Shown: positions 33,778 to 43,541, counted from the first letter of the stretch. The stretch is DNA of 64,000 bases from Bacteroidota bacterium (GCA_016213405.1 JACRAM010000100.1:1-64000); one strand, 5' to 3'. The notes: a model not told the origin generated them from the sequence alone. Numbers and translations are program-made.

Positions 33778-36700
33778 ATGAGTGAACGTATATTAAAAGC
33801 CCTGATGCAGATGTTCGCCATCATTGCGAAAGTGGATGGCGTTTCCAATTCAGGAAGATTAATTGTACAGTCATTTCTGAAACAGCAGCTGAACCAGGAA
33901 ATGGTGGAACAATACCTGAAACTTTTTGACCAGTTTCTCGAAGATTACCATAAAGTTTCTCAGCGCAAGGAAGGTGCGGCAAAAAGAACTTCGCTCGGCT
34001 CGGTAAAGGTGTTGAAAATATGTTCTCAGATAAACACCGAACTGGAACAAAAACAAAAAGTGGTTGTGTTTGTGCGCCTTCTGGAATTTATTTATTCCAG
34101 CAATGATATTTCACAGCAGGAATTGGAATTTGTGCAAACCGTTGCTGAAACGTTTAACATCAGCGATGACGAGTTCAAGCGAATGATTGAGTTTGTTCGC
34201 AGTCAGGCGGATGCTGTTCCTGATTCAACGTATCTGCTGGTAGTTGATAACAAAGACGCTAAGCCGAATTTTAAAGTAAAGCATATTCAGTCCGTTCATC
34301 TCACAGGGCAAATCCGCGTTTTGCAGATTCAGAGCGTGAGCATGTACATCATGAAACATTTCGGAACGGATGCGCTTTACCTGAACGGACAGGTTATCGG
34401 TCAGGATAAATTATACATCCTTACAGAAGGATCCTCCATTCGCAGCCCCCGCGTTCACCCGATTTATTACAGCGATATCATCGGGCGATTCCTTGCCGAC
34501 ACGTCAAAAGCAAAAACTTCTTTCGTTGCCGAAATTGAAGAATATAAATTCCCTACAGGAAAAATTGGGTTGCGTAACGTAAATATTTATGAAGAGTCAG
34601 GGAAACTTATCGGCATCATGGGTGGAAGCGGTGCCGGAAAATCAACGCTCCTCAATGTACTGAACGGAAACGAAATTCCCAGCAAAGGGCATGTCCTCAT
34701 CAATGGAATAAATATTCACACGGAAAGAGACAAAGCAGAAGGAATCATAGGAATGATTCCGCAGGATGATTTGCTGATTGAAGAACTTTCAGTTTTTCAG
34801 AATTTGTTTTATAATGCCAAACTTTGTTTTGATAATCTCACCGATTACGAAATTACCGAGCGAGTAAATTCCGTTCTGCAGGATCTGGGATTGTTTGAAG
34901 CGCGGAATCTGAAAGTAGGTTCGCCTCTGGAAAAAACAATTTCTGGCGGACAGCGCAAGCGTTTGAACATTGCTCTTGAATTGATTCGCGAGCCATCCGT
35001 TCTTTTTGTGGATGAGCCCACTTCCGGCCTTTCATCGCGCGATTCGGAAAACATCATGGACCTGATGAAAGAACTTGCGCGCAAAGGAAAACTTTTGTTC
35101 GTGGTGATTCACCAGCCATCGTCAGACATTTATAAAATGTTTGACAAGATGATTATTCTTGATGTGGGCGGCTACCCGATTTATTATGGAAACCCGGTTG
35201 ACGCCATCATTTATTTCAAGCGCCTCATCAATCATGTGAAGAGCGATGAAAGCGAATGTGTAGAGTGCGGCAACGTAAATCCCGAACAGATTTTTAATAT
35301 CATTGAATCAAAAGTATTGGATGAATACGGAAACCTCACGCGCAACCGTAAAATTTCACCGCCTGAATGGAATGTGCATTATGTTGAGCAGATAGAAAAA
35401 GAACTGGTCAAGCCGACAGAAGTTAATGAATCGGTTCCAAGCACGCTGAGCATTCCCAATAAGCTAAAGCAGTTCAAGGTTTTTGTAACGCGCGATGTTC
35501 TTTCAAAACTCGCCAACAGGCAATACATGTCTATCAATTTTCTGGAAGCGCCACTGCTCGGTTTTATTCTTGCTTTCATGGTAAGGTTTTACAATACGGA
35601 TATTTCTAACAAGACAGGATATATTTTCCGTGAGAATGAAAATCTTATTTCTTACCTTTTTATGTCAGTGGTGGTAGCTCTCTTTATTGGCATGATGGTG
35701 AGCGCAGAAGAAATCATTAAGGACAGGAAAATTCTGAAACGGGAAAAATTTCTGAATCTCAGCAAAGGAAGCTACCTTTTTTCAAAACTGACGATATTAT
35801 TTACACTTTCAGCTATACAGATGATTATGTTTATTGCTGTCGGGAATTCTATTCTCAACATAAAAGGAATGTATTTCGACTATTGGTTTGTTTTGTTCAC
35901 TACTGCCTGTTGCGCCAACGTTCTTGGTTTGAATATTTCATCCGCATTCAATTCAGCCATCACGGTTTATATTATCATTCCGATTCTTCTTATCCCTCAG
36001 CTGCTTCTTAGCGGAGTCATAGTTAAATTTGACAAATTGAATCCGATTCTCACCACTCAGAAAAATGTTCCCTTTGCTGGCGAAATGATGACCTCGCGCT
36101 GGGCATTTGAAGCGCTTGCCGTAAATCAATTTAAAGAAAATAAATTTGAAAAGCAGTTCTATTATTATGACAAGAAAAAATCAGTAGTAGATTTTGTTAA
36201 AAATTATTGGGTATCAAAAATCAGGTCTAAAGTAGATGTCTCCCTTACTAATTTGAACGACCCCAAATTAAAGGATCAGGTTGTAAGCGATTTAGAATTT
36301 ATTAAAAATGAAATTTCAAAAGAGACCAAACGCGATAAAAATATTAAATGCTCAGTCATTGATAAATTAGAATACGGAAAATTCAATGAAGAAGTGGCGG
36401 GGCAAACCAATGCTTATTTGGATCAGCTTCAAGGTTATCTTAATAAAGTGTACAACAAAACAGATAAGGCGAGAGAAGATATTCTTGCGAAGAAAAACTC
36501 TACCGAACAAGGTCGCAAAGAGTTCATTCAAATGCAAAATGAATACACGAACGAAAGTTTAAATGATTTTGTTCTCAATAAAAATGATTTAAATAAGATC
36601 ATTGAGGCAGATGGAGAACTCATTCAGCGTGCCGACCCTGTTTTTCTCGACCCTCCTTCAAATAAATTTTTACGCGCTCATTTTTATGCTCCAAGAAAAT

Positions 36701-36864
36701 CACTCTTCGGAAAATTCTTTGACACCTATTGGGTGAACATGTTGGTCATCTGGTCCATGACACTTACGCTTGTGATTACGCTTTACTTTGATGCGCTCAA
36801 GAAATTAATTGACGGAGCAGAGAATCTTTTCTCCAAAATCGGAGGCGGTAAAAAACAAGATTGA
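33778..36864 (+). CDS. TerB-like / ABC ATPase / ABC-2 permease fusion
   Basis: A 1028-residue ABCG-like half transporter. Residues about 1-145 form a helical TerB-like domain (FAIIAKVDGVSNSGR, SNDISQQELEFVQTVAE). The ATPase domain (about 255-480) has Walker A GGSGAGKST (about 281), signature ISGGQRKR (about 391), Walker B VLFVDEPTSG (about 410) and the switch His in VVIHQPSSD. The permease part has about six helices (first block 590-760, last helix near 990) with a long soluble insert (about 790-970) between helices 5 and 6. Substrate unknown. This architecture recurs in Bacteroidota. Confidence 0.88.
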   Translation: MSERILKALMQMFAIIAKVDGVSNSGRLIVQSFLKQQLNQEMVEQYLKLFDQFLEDYHKVSQRKEGAAKRTSLGSVKVLKICSQINTELEQKQKVVVFVRLLEFIYSSNDISQQELEFVQTVAETFNISDDEFKRMIEFVRSQADAVPDSTYLLVVDNKDAKPNFKVKHIQSVHLTGQIRVLQIQSVSMYIMKHFGTDALYLNGQVIGQDKLYILTEGSSIRSPRVHPIYYSDIIGRFLADTSKAKTSFVAEIEEYKFPTGKIGLRNVNIYEESGKLIGIMGGSGAGKSTLLNVLNGNEIPSKGHVLINGINIHTERDKAEGIIGMIPQDDLLIEELSVFQNLFYNAKLCFDNLTDYEITERVNSVLQDLGLFEARNLKVGSPLEKTISGGQRKRLNIALELIREPSVLFVDEPTSGLSSRDSENIMDLMKELARKGKLLFVVIHQPSSDIYKMFDKMIILDVGGYPIYYGNPVDAIIYFKRLINHVKSDESECVECGNVNPEQIFNIIESKVLDEYGNLTRNRKISPPEWNVHYVEQIEKELVKPTEVNESVPSTLSIPNKLKQFKVFVTRDVLSKLANRQYMSINFLEAPLLGFILAFMVRFYNTDISNKTGYIFRENENLISYLFMSVVVALFIGMMVSAEEIIKDRKILKREKFLNLSKGSYLFSKLTILFTLSAIQMIMFIAVGNSILNIKGMYFDYWFVLFTTACCANVLGLNISSAFNSAITVYIIIPILLIPQLLLSGVIVKFDKLNPILTTQKNVPFAGEMMTSRWAFEALAVNQFKENKFEKQFYYYDKKKSVVDFVKNYWVSKIRSKVDVSLTNLNDPKLKDQVVSDLEFIKNEISKETKRDKNIKCSVIDKLEYGKFNEEVAGQTNAYLDQLQGYLNKVYNKTDKAREDILAKKNSTEQGRKEFIQMQNEYTNESLNDFVLNKNDLNKIIEADGELIQRADPVFLDPPSNKFLRAHFYAPRKSLFGKFFDTYWVNMLVIWSMTLTLVITLYFDALKKLIDGAENLFSKIGGGKKQD

Positions 36865-36875
36865 CAAGTTTGGAA

Positions 36876-38234
36876 TTAAAGCGCGTTAAATTCTTGTTTC
36901 CCCTTTTCAAATTCATTCACAATATTCTGCCGCATGGTGATGAGCTGCGAAATAAGCGTGGCTCGCTTCATGAAAAGATTAAACACTAACCATTTGCCCC
37001 TGAGGTTGCTGAAGTTTCTGTAATACTTATATGCGAAGAATCCGCTTATCGGGAGGAAGGCGAAGTAGGAGAGAGTGATCCATGCGTTATGAAAAAAGTG
37101 TTGAACAAAATAAAGTTGAAGCGAATAAAAAATAATGAACGTAAAAACTCCAGAAGCGACAAACATGGCTCCGTGCCAGTCCTTTTTTTTTGTAAAAGCA
37201 ATTGTGATGTAATACGGAATCTTGTAGGGCAGATAATTATTGATGACTCCAAATAACCAGAACGGAAACCCAAGAATGAGATACACCAATGTGAACAGAG
37301 TACGAAAAAATACTGAACCCGATTTGGAGAAATTGTTCAGCAAATGATCTTTCAGATGCAAGCGGTCGAGCGATATAAAATAATCATCCGCCATTGCAGA
37401 TATGCGCTGCACACGTAGTGGCTGTTTTTCTTTGAAATAATTCACGACATCAATAATCCGTTTTGTCATTTCAAAATCTTTTTCTTTTTCCGGGCGGGAT
37501 TTTAAGTCGAGGTCAGCTATTTCCTGAAGGAGTTTTGCTTTATAAATAGTTTCAATTCTCTTTACCAGTTTATCGGTATTGGCATCGTCAATGGAAATGA
37601 TATGTTGCTCCAACCGCTGGCGAATCAAATCGGTGAGTTCATGTGTGGCTTTGAATAAATCCTGTTTGTATTTCTCCGCGAAATCTGAAACATTAATGGG
37701 CGTATCCATGCTAATGAAAAGATGACTTTGAAATCTATGTGGATTGGAATAATTCAAACCTACTGTGAGAATTTTAACTCCGAGTAGGTAGTGGTTTGCT
37801 GCTTCTGCGCCAAGCGCAATGCGTGCGGCTCCTGTTTTTATTTTTTCCAGTTTACGCTGAGTCAGACTCACCCCCTCCGGGAAAATCATGATAGTTCCTT
37901 TCTTAGCCAAGTGTTCGTAGCATTTGTCAAACGTTTCTTCGTTCTTGTGCATTAAATTCGCATCATCCTGCTTGCGGTAAACAGGTATCATATTGAACTT
38001 TGGCAGCAGCCATTTCGCGAATCCTGATTTAAAAACTTCTGCCTTGGCGAGAAAACAAAGTTTTTGTTTCATCTGCAATCCAATCACAATCGGGTCAAGA
38101 AAAGTGCTCGGATGATTGGCAACAATAATCATCGGACCTTCACCAGGAATGTCAGAAGTTTTTTTTACGGTGATGCTTTTGAAATACACACGCACCGCTA
38201 TGCCAAGAATAAAGTTAAGGAAGTTATACAGCAA
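36876..38234 (-). CDS. PlsC-like 1-acylglycerol-3-phosphate acyltransferase
   Basis: A 452-residue membrane enzyme. The acyltransferase domain (about 15-200) has the NHPSTFLDP motif (His and Asp of HX4D, about 37-45) and FPEGVS (about 119-124). It would acylate lysophosphatidic acid in phospholipid synthesis. The C-terminal half adds a helical region and three or four membrane segments (about 315-420), longer than classical PlsC, as in many Bacteroidota homologues. It converges with the ABC transporter gene with 11 bases between stops. Confidence 0.87.
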   Translation of the reverse strand: MLYNFLNFILGIAVRVYFKSITVKKTSDIPGEGPMIIVANHPSTFLDPIVIGLQMKQKLCFLAKAEVFKSGFAKWLLPKFNMIPVYRKQDDANLMHKNEETFDKCYEHLAKKGTIMIFPEGVSLTQRKLEKIKTGAARIALGAEAANHYLLGVKILTVGLNYSNPHRFQSHLFISMDTPINVSDFAEKYKQDLFKATHELTDLIRQRLEQHIISIDDANTDKLVKRIETIYKAKLLQEIADLDLKSRPEKEKDFEMTKRIIDVVNYFKEKQPLRVQRISAMADDYFISLDRLHLKDHLLNNFSKSGSVFFRTLFTLVYLILGFPFWLFGVINNYLPYKIPYYITIAFTKKKDWHGAMFVASGVFTFIIFYSLQLYFVQHFFHNAWITLSYFAFLPISGFFAYKYYRNFSNLRGKWLVFNLFMKRATLISQLITMRQNIVNEFEKGKQEFNAL

Positions 38235-38340
38235 GAAAAAACTATTAATATAGTTTCAAAATATTTCGTTTGAACATCTGAACCTGAGAAAAGAAAAGGA
38301 AAGCAACTCGCCTCCCTTTCTTCATAGTAGATTACTAAAT

Positions 38341-41268
38341 TTATTTTACCACAGAAACCTTCTTCGTAACAGTTCCCTCATCAGTTTTTATATTCAGTTG
38401 ATAGATGCCAGAGGGTGCATCAAGGTTAATGGTTAATGGTTCATGGTTTACCCCGTTGGAATTGTTTCCTACGGGGCTAATGGTTGATGTAAATACTTTT
38501 TCTCCAAGCACGTTGTAGATTTCAATGGTTGATCCATTAGCCATTAAACATTGCACATTAAACATTCCGTTAGATGGGTTCGGATAAACTGTAAACTGAT
38601 TACCGATAACTGATGACTGATTTATCCCGGTTGTTGACAAGGGTCCGTCCCACACCTGAAATTCATCCAGCGCGGCTTCTGATACACTTTGTCCGTTGCT
38701 CGGAAGAGATGCAATGGTGCTGTCTGAAGCGGTGAAGCGCACTTTCATTTGAGCGGTGAAAGTGGTATAGTCAAGCACCTTGAAAGCAAATCTTCTCCAG
38801 TTCACATCTGAATAATAGGTGTCTTCCATTTTTGTCCAGGTAGTTCCGTTGTCGTTCGAAATTTCTGCCACCCATGGATCGTTGCCCGGATTTGAACCGC
38901 CAACATCTGAGTAAGAACGATAATAAGTAATTGCCGGATTTGTGAAACTTGCCAAACTGAAAGAAGGAGATTCAATTCGTGTAGTGCCTCCGTCAATGTC
39001 GGCTGTTCCGATAGGATCGCTTGCGGAACCTGCATTGCCGGTTACAGCGCAATTTGTTCCGCTCTGTGCTGTGCCGGGCTGAACATTGCCTGAAGCAACG
39101 GGTGCGGCAATAATCCATGTTCCGGTGCTGTTGCCTAAACTAACAGGAGTCCACGTTCCGAAATCCTGCCCATCGCCCATATCGCTGTACAAACTTGCGT
39201 TGGGTGTGAACCCGACCATTATATAATAAGGAATGTTTCCGGGACTGAAATCAGTTCCTGTTGGAGTAATAATTCCTCCTACTTCAAAATAATACTGAAC
39301 AATGGTTCCTGCCGATTGCCCGGGAATTGTTCCGCTCAGCGTTGGAGAACTGTAAGTCATGGGCGATGAATTCCACGGCAGAGAATTGCTTGTTCTCCAG
39401 AATAAAGTTCCTCCGGAAAGGGTGCATATGCTACTTGATGCAGTGGCATTTGCTGTAATGTTGATGGTTGTATTTGGGGTTGCAGTTAAAACAGGTGTAT
39501 GCGTAACGGTTATGTTGGTGTACAATGTAATGCCGTGTGCTGAAAATGCCGGAAGAATAGCTCCGCTGTTTGGCGTCCCGTTGCAGATGTTGCCGTCATT
39601 GTCATCTGCCTGAAGCGCGGCAATGAGCACATCCATGTAAACCTGTCCTTCAGCACCATCGGGACCATTCGGACCGGCAGGAAAAGTTTTTATAAATAAA
39701 TCAGACATGAAGGCAAGATTGTTTCCCATATTCAGATTAACTTCCCACCAGGCACCGGCAATAATTTCTCCATCGGCATGAACTTCGCCCACAATATCCT
39801 GTGGATACACTTTCCTGTTGGGCGGATCATATCTGCGGATTCCGCTTTGGTTCGCTGTGTAAAATCCTTCACCGATAATAGGGCTGTTGGTGATAGACAT
39901 TCCCCAAACGTCAGAATAACCTTCACCCATTGCTCCGTTTGAAAAAGATTGACTGTAAAAACTATAGATGTCATAATTTAATCCGTGACCGTATTCGTGA
40001 TACACCACATCATTAATAATAGAAGTTGCGTTGCAGCCACCGCCAGCAGCATAAAAATTCACAGCGCCATTATAGAACGCATTGCAGCTTCCGGAAACAT
40101 CCACGTAGGTATTAATGGGGATATCTTCTGTTGTAAAGGTTGTTAATTGCGGAAGCGATTTCATGAAATCATGAACGATGTTGACGTGATAGTATGCAGA
40201 GCGTTCGCGGTCATTTGAATTGCTATCGAATGAAACAGTAGGATTGCCTGTGATGTTTGAGGTCATGGATGGAGTAGTGGTTCCTGTCATCGTGTTGGAG
40301 TACAATCCTTCCAGCGTGAGTGTTGCGTTTCCGGTATTCACATTGGTTGCAACGCCCATCGCATCAGTATAAGTAGTTCCGCCCGAAACAATTTTCAGGT
40401 GAGGCAATCCAACAACTCCTGTCATCGGGTTTCCATAAGGATTGGTCAGGTAAATGGTTCCGTTCACAGTTACTGTTGCCTGCGTACTCGGAGCGAAATG
40501 GTCAACTTTATTTTTCCGGTAAAGAATTTTTCCATCATTGGCATCTACGAGCGTATAATATTTAGTGGGAACTTTGTTGATGTCATCATACGTTTCAACA
40601 TAAACTTCATACACTAAATGATATTCATATTTGCGATATTGAGGAACAGGAAGGATTTTTAATCCTTGTTCTGCATAAGAGTTAGTGATTGTTTCTGTAA
40701 AACCATTTTTCGCGAAGTTGAGGGCGGCATCTTCAGTAATAGAAGCAGAGGTGCTGATATTGATTCCGGAAAACACATCTGTCTTGAAATAGACAACTTC
40801 TCCCGCCTTTGTCATTTTAATCATCACGCGGCTGTCTAACACTTTCAGCCCTTGATACGTTTGAAAAAAATTTGCGTAATCAAACTTCTCGGCATTTGTT
40901 GTAACACTTTTTAATGAAAGGTCAGCCAGCGGAAGTTTAAAGCTGAGCAGTTGTGTATTGATAAAGTTCAACGCTTTGTCCTGCACGGTTGCGCCCGAAA
41001 CAGGAATCGGCTCACCATACGCCATGACGGGCTTTTGATTTTCTTCGTTGAACAGAACGCTCCATGAAGGATTGTTGTCATAGAATGATTTCCAGGCAGA
41101 ACTCTTCCGCAGAAGAGTTTGGTAGCTGTCGTCCGGCACACGTTTGTTATCGGTAATGTAGCGCACTTCGTAGCGGGTATCATTCGCCACAAAGTTGCTC
41201 GAAGCAAAAGCAGCGCTGCTGATTCCAATAGAAAAAAGCAGAATGGAAGAGTAAAATTTTGACTTCAT
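38341..41268 (-). CDS. M36-like secreted metallopeptidase with T9SS sorting domain
   Basis: About 975 residues from the internal ATG at 41268, chosen because it opens a normal signal peptide (KSKFYSSILLFSIGISSAAF). The N-terminal propeptide resembles FTP. The catalytic part has the zinc site HEYGH (near residue 423) and the downstream GEGYSDVW, as in M36 fungalysins. A jelly-roll-like region follows, then a type A sorting domain with YPNPSNGMFNVQ and GIYQLNIKTDEG. Repeat-derived linkers lie before and inside the sorting domain (38424-38487 and about 38585-38625). Confidence 0.88.
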   Translation of the reverse strand: MKSKFYSSILLFSIGISSAAFASSNFVANDTRYEVRYITDNKRVPDDSYQTLLRKSSAWKSFYDNNPSWSVLFNEENQKPVMAYGEPIPVSGATVQDKALNFINTQLLSFKLPLADLSLKSVTTNAEKFDYANFFQTYQGLKVLDSRVMIKMTKAGEVVYFKTDVFSGINISTSASITEDAALNFAKNGFTETITNSYAEQGLKILPVPQYRKYEYHLVYEVYVETYDDINKVPTKYYTLVDANDGKILYRKNKVDHFAPSTQATVTVNGTIYLTNPYGNPMTGVVGLPHLKIVSGGTTYTDAMGVATNVNTGNATLTLEGLYSNTMTGTTTPSMTSNITGNPTVSFDSNSNDRERSAYYHVNIVHDFMKSLPQLTTFTTEDIPINTYVDVSGSCNAFYNGAVNFYAAGGGCNATSIINDVVYHEYGHGLNYDIYSFYSQSFSNGAMGEGYSDVWGMSITNSPIIGEGFYTANQSGIRRYDPPNRKVYPQDIVGEVHADGEIIAGAWWEVNLNMGNNLAFMSDLFIKTFPAGPNGPDGAEGQVYMDVLIAALQADDNDGNICNGTPNSGAILPAFSAHGITLYTNITVTHTPVLTATPNTTINITANATASSSICTLSGGTLFWRTSNSLPWNSSPMTYSSPTLSGTIPGQSAGTIVQYYFEVGGIITPTGTDFSPGNIPYYIMVGFTPNASLYSDMGDGQDFGTWTPVSLGNSTGTWIIAAPVASGNVQPGTAQSGTNCAVTGNAGSASDPIGTADIDGGTTRIESPSFSLASFTNPAITYYRSYSDVGGSNPGNDPWVAEISNDNGTTWTKMEDTYYSDVNWRRFAFKVLDYTTFTAQMKVRFTASDSTIASLPSNGQSVSEAALDEFQVWDGPLSTTGINQSSVIGNQFTVYPNPSNGMFNVQCLMANGSTIEIYNVLGEKVFTSTISPVGNNSNGVNHEPLTINLDAPSGIYQLNIKTDEGTVTKKVSVVK
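38424..38487. repeat. Class B element inside the sorting domain of the peptidase
   Basis: TTTACCCCGTTGGAATTG and TTTCCTACGGGG form the core hairpin, flanked by iterated TAATGGTT steps. It is read in frame (SPVGNNSNGVNHEPLTIN) between two beta strands of the T9SS domain. Confidence 0.75.
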
Positions 41269-41360
41269 AAAAGATTGGTTTAAGAAATGCGAGTGTAAAG
41301 GAAAGCAATACGAAAGAGAAAAGCAAGTAAAAGGAGAGAAATCTTTCAACTCTATTCCAT

Positions 41361-41448
41361 CGAAGTACGAATTTGTACGAACCTACGAACTACGAAAGAA
41401 TGTATTATTCGTACTTCGTAAGTTCGTGAATTTTAGTTCGTAGTTCGG
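41361..41448. repeat. Inverted element of iterated TACGAA / TTCGTA steps
   Basis: The left arm ACGAATTTGTACGAACCTAC and the right arm TTCGTACTTCGTAAGTTCGT are mutually complementary. It fills the gap between ndk and the peptidase gene. A relative is at 60424-60520. Confidence 0.7.
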
Positions 41449-41451
41449 TGA

Positions 41452-41892
41452 TTAAACCCTTTCCATCATCGAAAAGAAAAAATCTGCTTCAATCTTTGCG
41501 TTCTCATCGCTGTCGGAACCGTGAACGGCATTGGCGTCAATTGATTTTGCGAACAGGGCGCGGATAGTTCCGGCTTCTGCTTTCTTCGGGTCGGTGTTGC
41601 CTATGAGTTTTCGGAAATCTTCCACCGCATTGCCTGCCCCTGTTTTTTCATCGGGATCTTTTTCAAGAATGGCGGCAACAATGGGTCCTGAACTCATATA
41701 TTTTACCAACTCATTATAAAATGGTCTTGACTTATGCACTTCATAAAACGCTCCGGCTTTTTCAGCAGTGAGATGAACAAGTTTCATGGCAATAAGTTTG
41801 AATCCTGCTTTGATGATTCTGTCGAGAATGGCGCCCGTATGCCCGTTTGCAAACGCATCGGGCTTTATCATGGTGAAGGTTCTATTGCTCAT
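41452..41892 (-). CDS. ndk: Nucleoside diphosphate kinase
   Basis: A 146-residue enzyme that balances nucleoside triphosphate pools. The N-terminal [16 protein letters not shown], the [16 protein letters not shown] segment and the phosphorylated histidine in NAVHGSDS are all present. Length is normal. In Flavobacteria the gene sits near the nrnA-like gene and gldI; here those are about 2-3 kb away. Confidence 0.97.
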   Translation of the reverse strand: MSNRTFTMIKPDAFANGHTGAILDRIIKAGFKLIAMKLVHLTAEKAGAFYEVHKSRPFYNELVKYMSSGPIVAAILEKDPDEKTGAGNAVEDFRKLIGNTDPKKAEAGTIRALFAKSIDANAVHGSDSDENAKIEADFFFSMMERV

Positions 41893-41939
41893 ACATAATT
41901 TTTGGTCAGCGAAAATACTAAAATTCGTTATGGTGTATT

Positions 41940-41996
41940 AAGTCCTTTCCTTGGTGAAGGATTCCGCCTGCCGGACGGGCAGGTAGGATGGGCTTC
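41940..41996. repeat. Dispersed 58-bp repeat, copy 2 (inverted)
   Basis: Reverse complement of the element at 22965-23022 with only a few differences: it starts AAGTCCTTTCCTTGGTGAAG and ends GTAGGATGGGCTTC. The stop codon of the gene at 41995-42564 lies at its right edge. Confidence 0.85.
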
Positions 41997-42564
41997 ATCT
42001 TTTAAATACTACGAGCGTAGAAATTATATCCAGAAAAGCAGAGAACTCTTCTTTGGTGGCAATGCGTTTGGGAATGTTCATTGAAACCGAAAACGCATTG
42101 TGAAACTGAATGCCAGGATTTATGTAAGCGATGTATTGATAAAAAGTATTTTCCACGTAAACAAGTTTTGCAAAACAAGAAAACCTTTTATTGCTTGCAT
42201 CTATGTTCTGCTGTTTGAGGTCGTGATTTTTTTCTTTGATGGTGTTGATGTCCAGTTCCATATCCTTGTTTACTTCTTCGTCCGTTTTTTTGTAGGTGAG
42301 CACTTGAATGATGGTTCCGCCCTTTTTCAAGTCTTCTTTATTTTTATAAAAGATAATATTCGCATTGTAATTCTTTGCGTTGTCCACATTGCCATTCCAG
42401 CCCATGGGCTCGTGAATGCTGAAAAGAAAACTGTCTCCGTAAATGATAATATTGTCAGCCGTATCCTTTTGAACTAAAGAAGTGCTTGCTGACTGTCCTG
42501 AAAGGAAATATGAAACGAAAAGAAAGAAGGCAGAGAGGATTATTTTTGGAAAACGTTTCATCAT
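41995..42564 (-). CDS. Hypothetical secreted protein
   Basis: About 189 residues from the ATG at 42564. A signal peptide (KRFPKIILSAFFLFVSYFLS, then GQS) is followed by a body with alternating beta and helix (NIIIYGDSFLFSIHEPMGW, FYKNKEDLKKGGTIIQVLTY). No named family is recognised. A promoter-like TACCTTTG at 42574-42567 lies directly at the start. The longer frame to 42603 would overlap truA. Confidence 0.6.
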   Translation of the reverse strand: MMKRFPKIILSAFFLFVSYFLSGQSASTSLVQKDTADNIIIYGDSFLFSIHEPMGWNGNVDNAKNYNANIIFYKNKEDLKKGGTIIQVLTYKKTDEEVNKDMELDINTIKEKNHDLKQQNIDASNKRFSCFAKLVYVENTFYQYIAYINPGIQFHNAFSVSMNIPKRIATKEEFSAFLDIISTLVVFKR

Positions 42565-42566
42565 TG

Positions 42567-42574
42567 CAAAGGTA
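42567..42574 (-). promoter_or_regulatory. Minus-strand -7 element TACCTTTG
   Basis: Full TAnnTTTG match, but only 2-5 bases from the proposed ATGs at 42564/42561. If used, the mRNA would be nearly leaderless, so the assignment is uncertain. Confidence 0.3.
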
Positions 42575-42587
42575 AACCAAAACCGTG

Positions 42588-43469
42588 CTAAACTAACTGC
42601 CACTCTTTCTCCGCAGTATTTTGAAAGATGGCAGAAAATTCAGTTCGTGCAGGAATATCTAAGAAAGGATAAACAACTTTAGAAAGATAAAGCCCTTGCG
42701 GATAGGCGAATTCAAGATTGGATTGTGATTCTTTTTTGATTAAATAGTTTTCAAACTCATCAACAGAAATTTCATTCGTTCCGACTTTCAGAAGTTTGGC
42801 TACAATCGCCCGAATCATTCCGTGCAAAAACCGGTCGGAAGAAATTTGAAAGCGAAGTTTATCCCCTTTGCTATCACAAAATAATTTTGCGGAAGAAATA
42901 GTGCAATGCGTGTGCTTGTATTGGTCGGGAGATTTGCAGAGCGCGCGGTAGTCTGTATGTTTTTTGAGAAGTGAAACTGCTTCTTTCATTTTATCTAAGT
43001 TCAAGTTCTTTTCTAAATAAAATGAACTAACGTTGCTGAGGAAAGGGTCTTTATATGTGTGAATGAAGTAATCGTAGGTTCTTTGTTTGGCGTCATACTG
43101 CGCGTGTGGAAGTGCGGAGTTCGGAGTGTGGAGTTTGGAGTTGGGAGTTTGGAGTTGGAGGTTTTCTCCGACCTCCGTACTCCCAGCTCTCATCTCAATT
43201 ATATCAAAAATGGCAATATCGGCAGGCAGCATTTTGTTTAAGCGAAACAGTAAATCGAAATCCCATTTCTCTTTTATATCTGCATGAAAAAAATATTGGC
43301 TGGCGTGCACTTGTGCGTCTGTTCGCCCACAACCTAAAATGGTGGTTGGCTCTTTTAATATTTTGCTGAGGTTTTCTTCCAGCACTTGCTGAATGCTCAT
43401 AAACTCCGATTGCCTTTGCCAGCCATGGTAATGGAAGCCGTTATAACCGATATGGAAGAAATATCTCAA
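42588..43469 (-). CDS. truA: tRNA pseudouridine synthase A
   Basis: A 293-residue enzyme that makes pseudouridine at tRNA positions 38-40. The catalytic Asp is D51 in CGRTDAQVHA; RTYDYFIHTY and ISSDRFLHGMIRAIV are typical. A low-complexity insert (about residues 95-121, containing LQTPNSKLHTPNSAL) comes from the inverted repeat element at 43105-43192. It sits in the loop before HAQYDAKQRTYDY, so the active site should survive. Promoter TAACTTTG at 43498-43491. Confidence 0.93.
   Translation of the reverse strand: MRYFFHIGYNGFHYHGWQRQSEFMSIQQVLEENLSKILKEPTTILGCGRTDAQVHASQYFFHADIKEKWDFDLLFRLNKMLPADIAIFDIIEMRAGSTEVGENLQLQTPNSKLHTPNSALPHAQYDAKQRTYDYFIHTYKDPFLSNVSSFYLEKNLNLDKMKEAVSLLKKHTDYRALCKSPDQYKHTHCTISSAKLFCDSKGDKLRFQISSDRFLHGMIRAIVAKLLKVGTNEISVDEFENYLIKKESQSNLEFAYPQGLYLSKVVYPFLDIPARTEFSAIFQNTAEKEWQLV
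43105..43192. repeat. Low-complexity inverted element inside truA
   Basis: The left arm iterates GGAGTTCGGAGTGTGGAG-like steps and the right arm contains CTCCGACCTCCGTACTCCC. The arms pair imperfectly. Related to the element at 25029-25105. Confidence 0.75.
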
Positions 43470-43490
43470 TTTAATGCCTGCATTTCATAG

Positions 43491-43526
43491 CAAAGTTACC
43501 CCATTTCCCCTTTTCACATATCTTTG
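43491..43526. promoter_or_regulatory. Divergent promoter pair for truA and nrnA
   Basis: TAACTTTG on the minus strand (43498-43491, 22 bases before the truA ATG) and TATCTTTG on the plus strand (43519-43526, 15 bases before the nrnA ATG at 43542). Both are exact TAnnTTTG matches. Confidence 0.6.
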
Positions 43527-43541
43527 CCACTCTTTATAATT

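Noticed and set aside
41269-41349. Upstream start of the M36-like peptidase
   Set aside because: The ATG at 41268 gives a normal signal peptide; the extension would place 27 unrelated residues in front of it.
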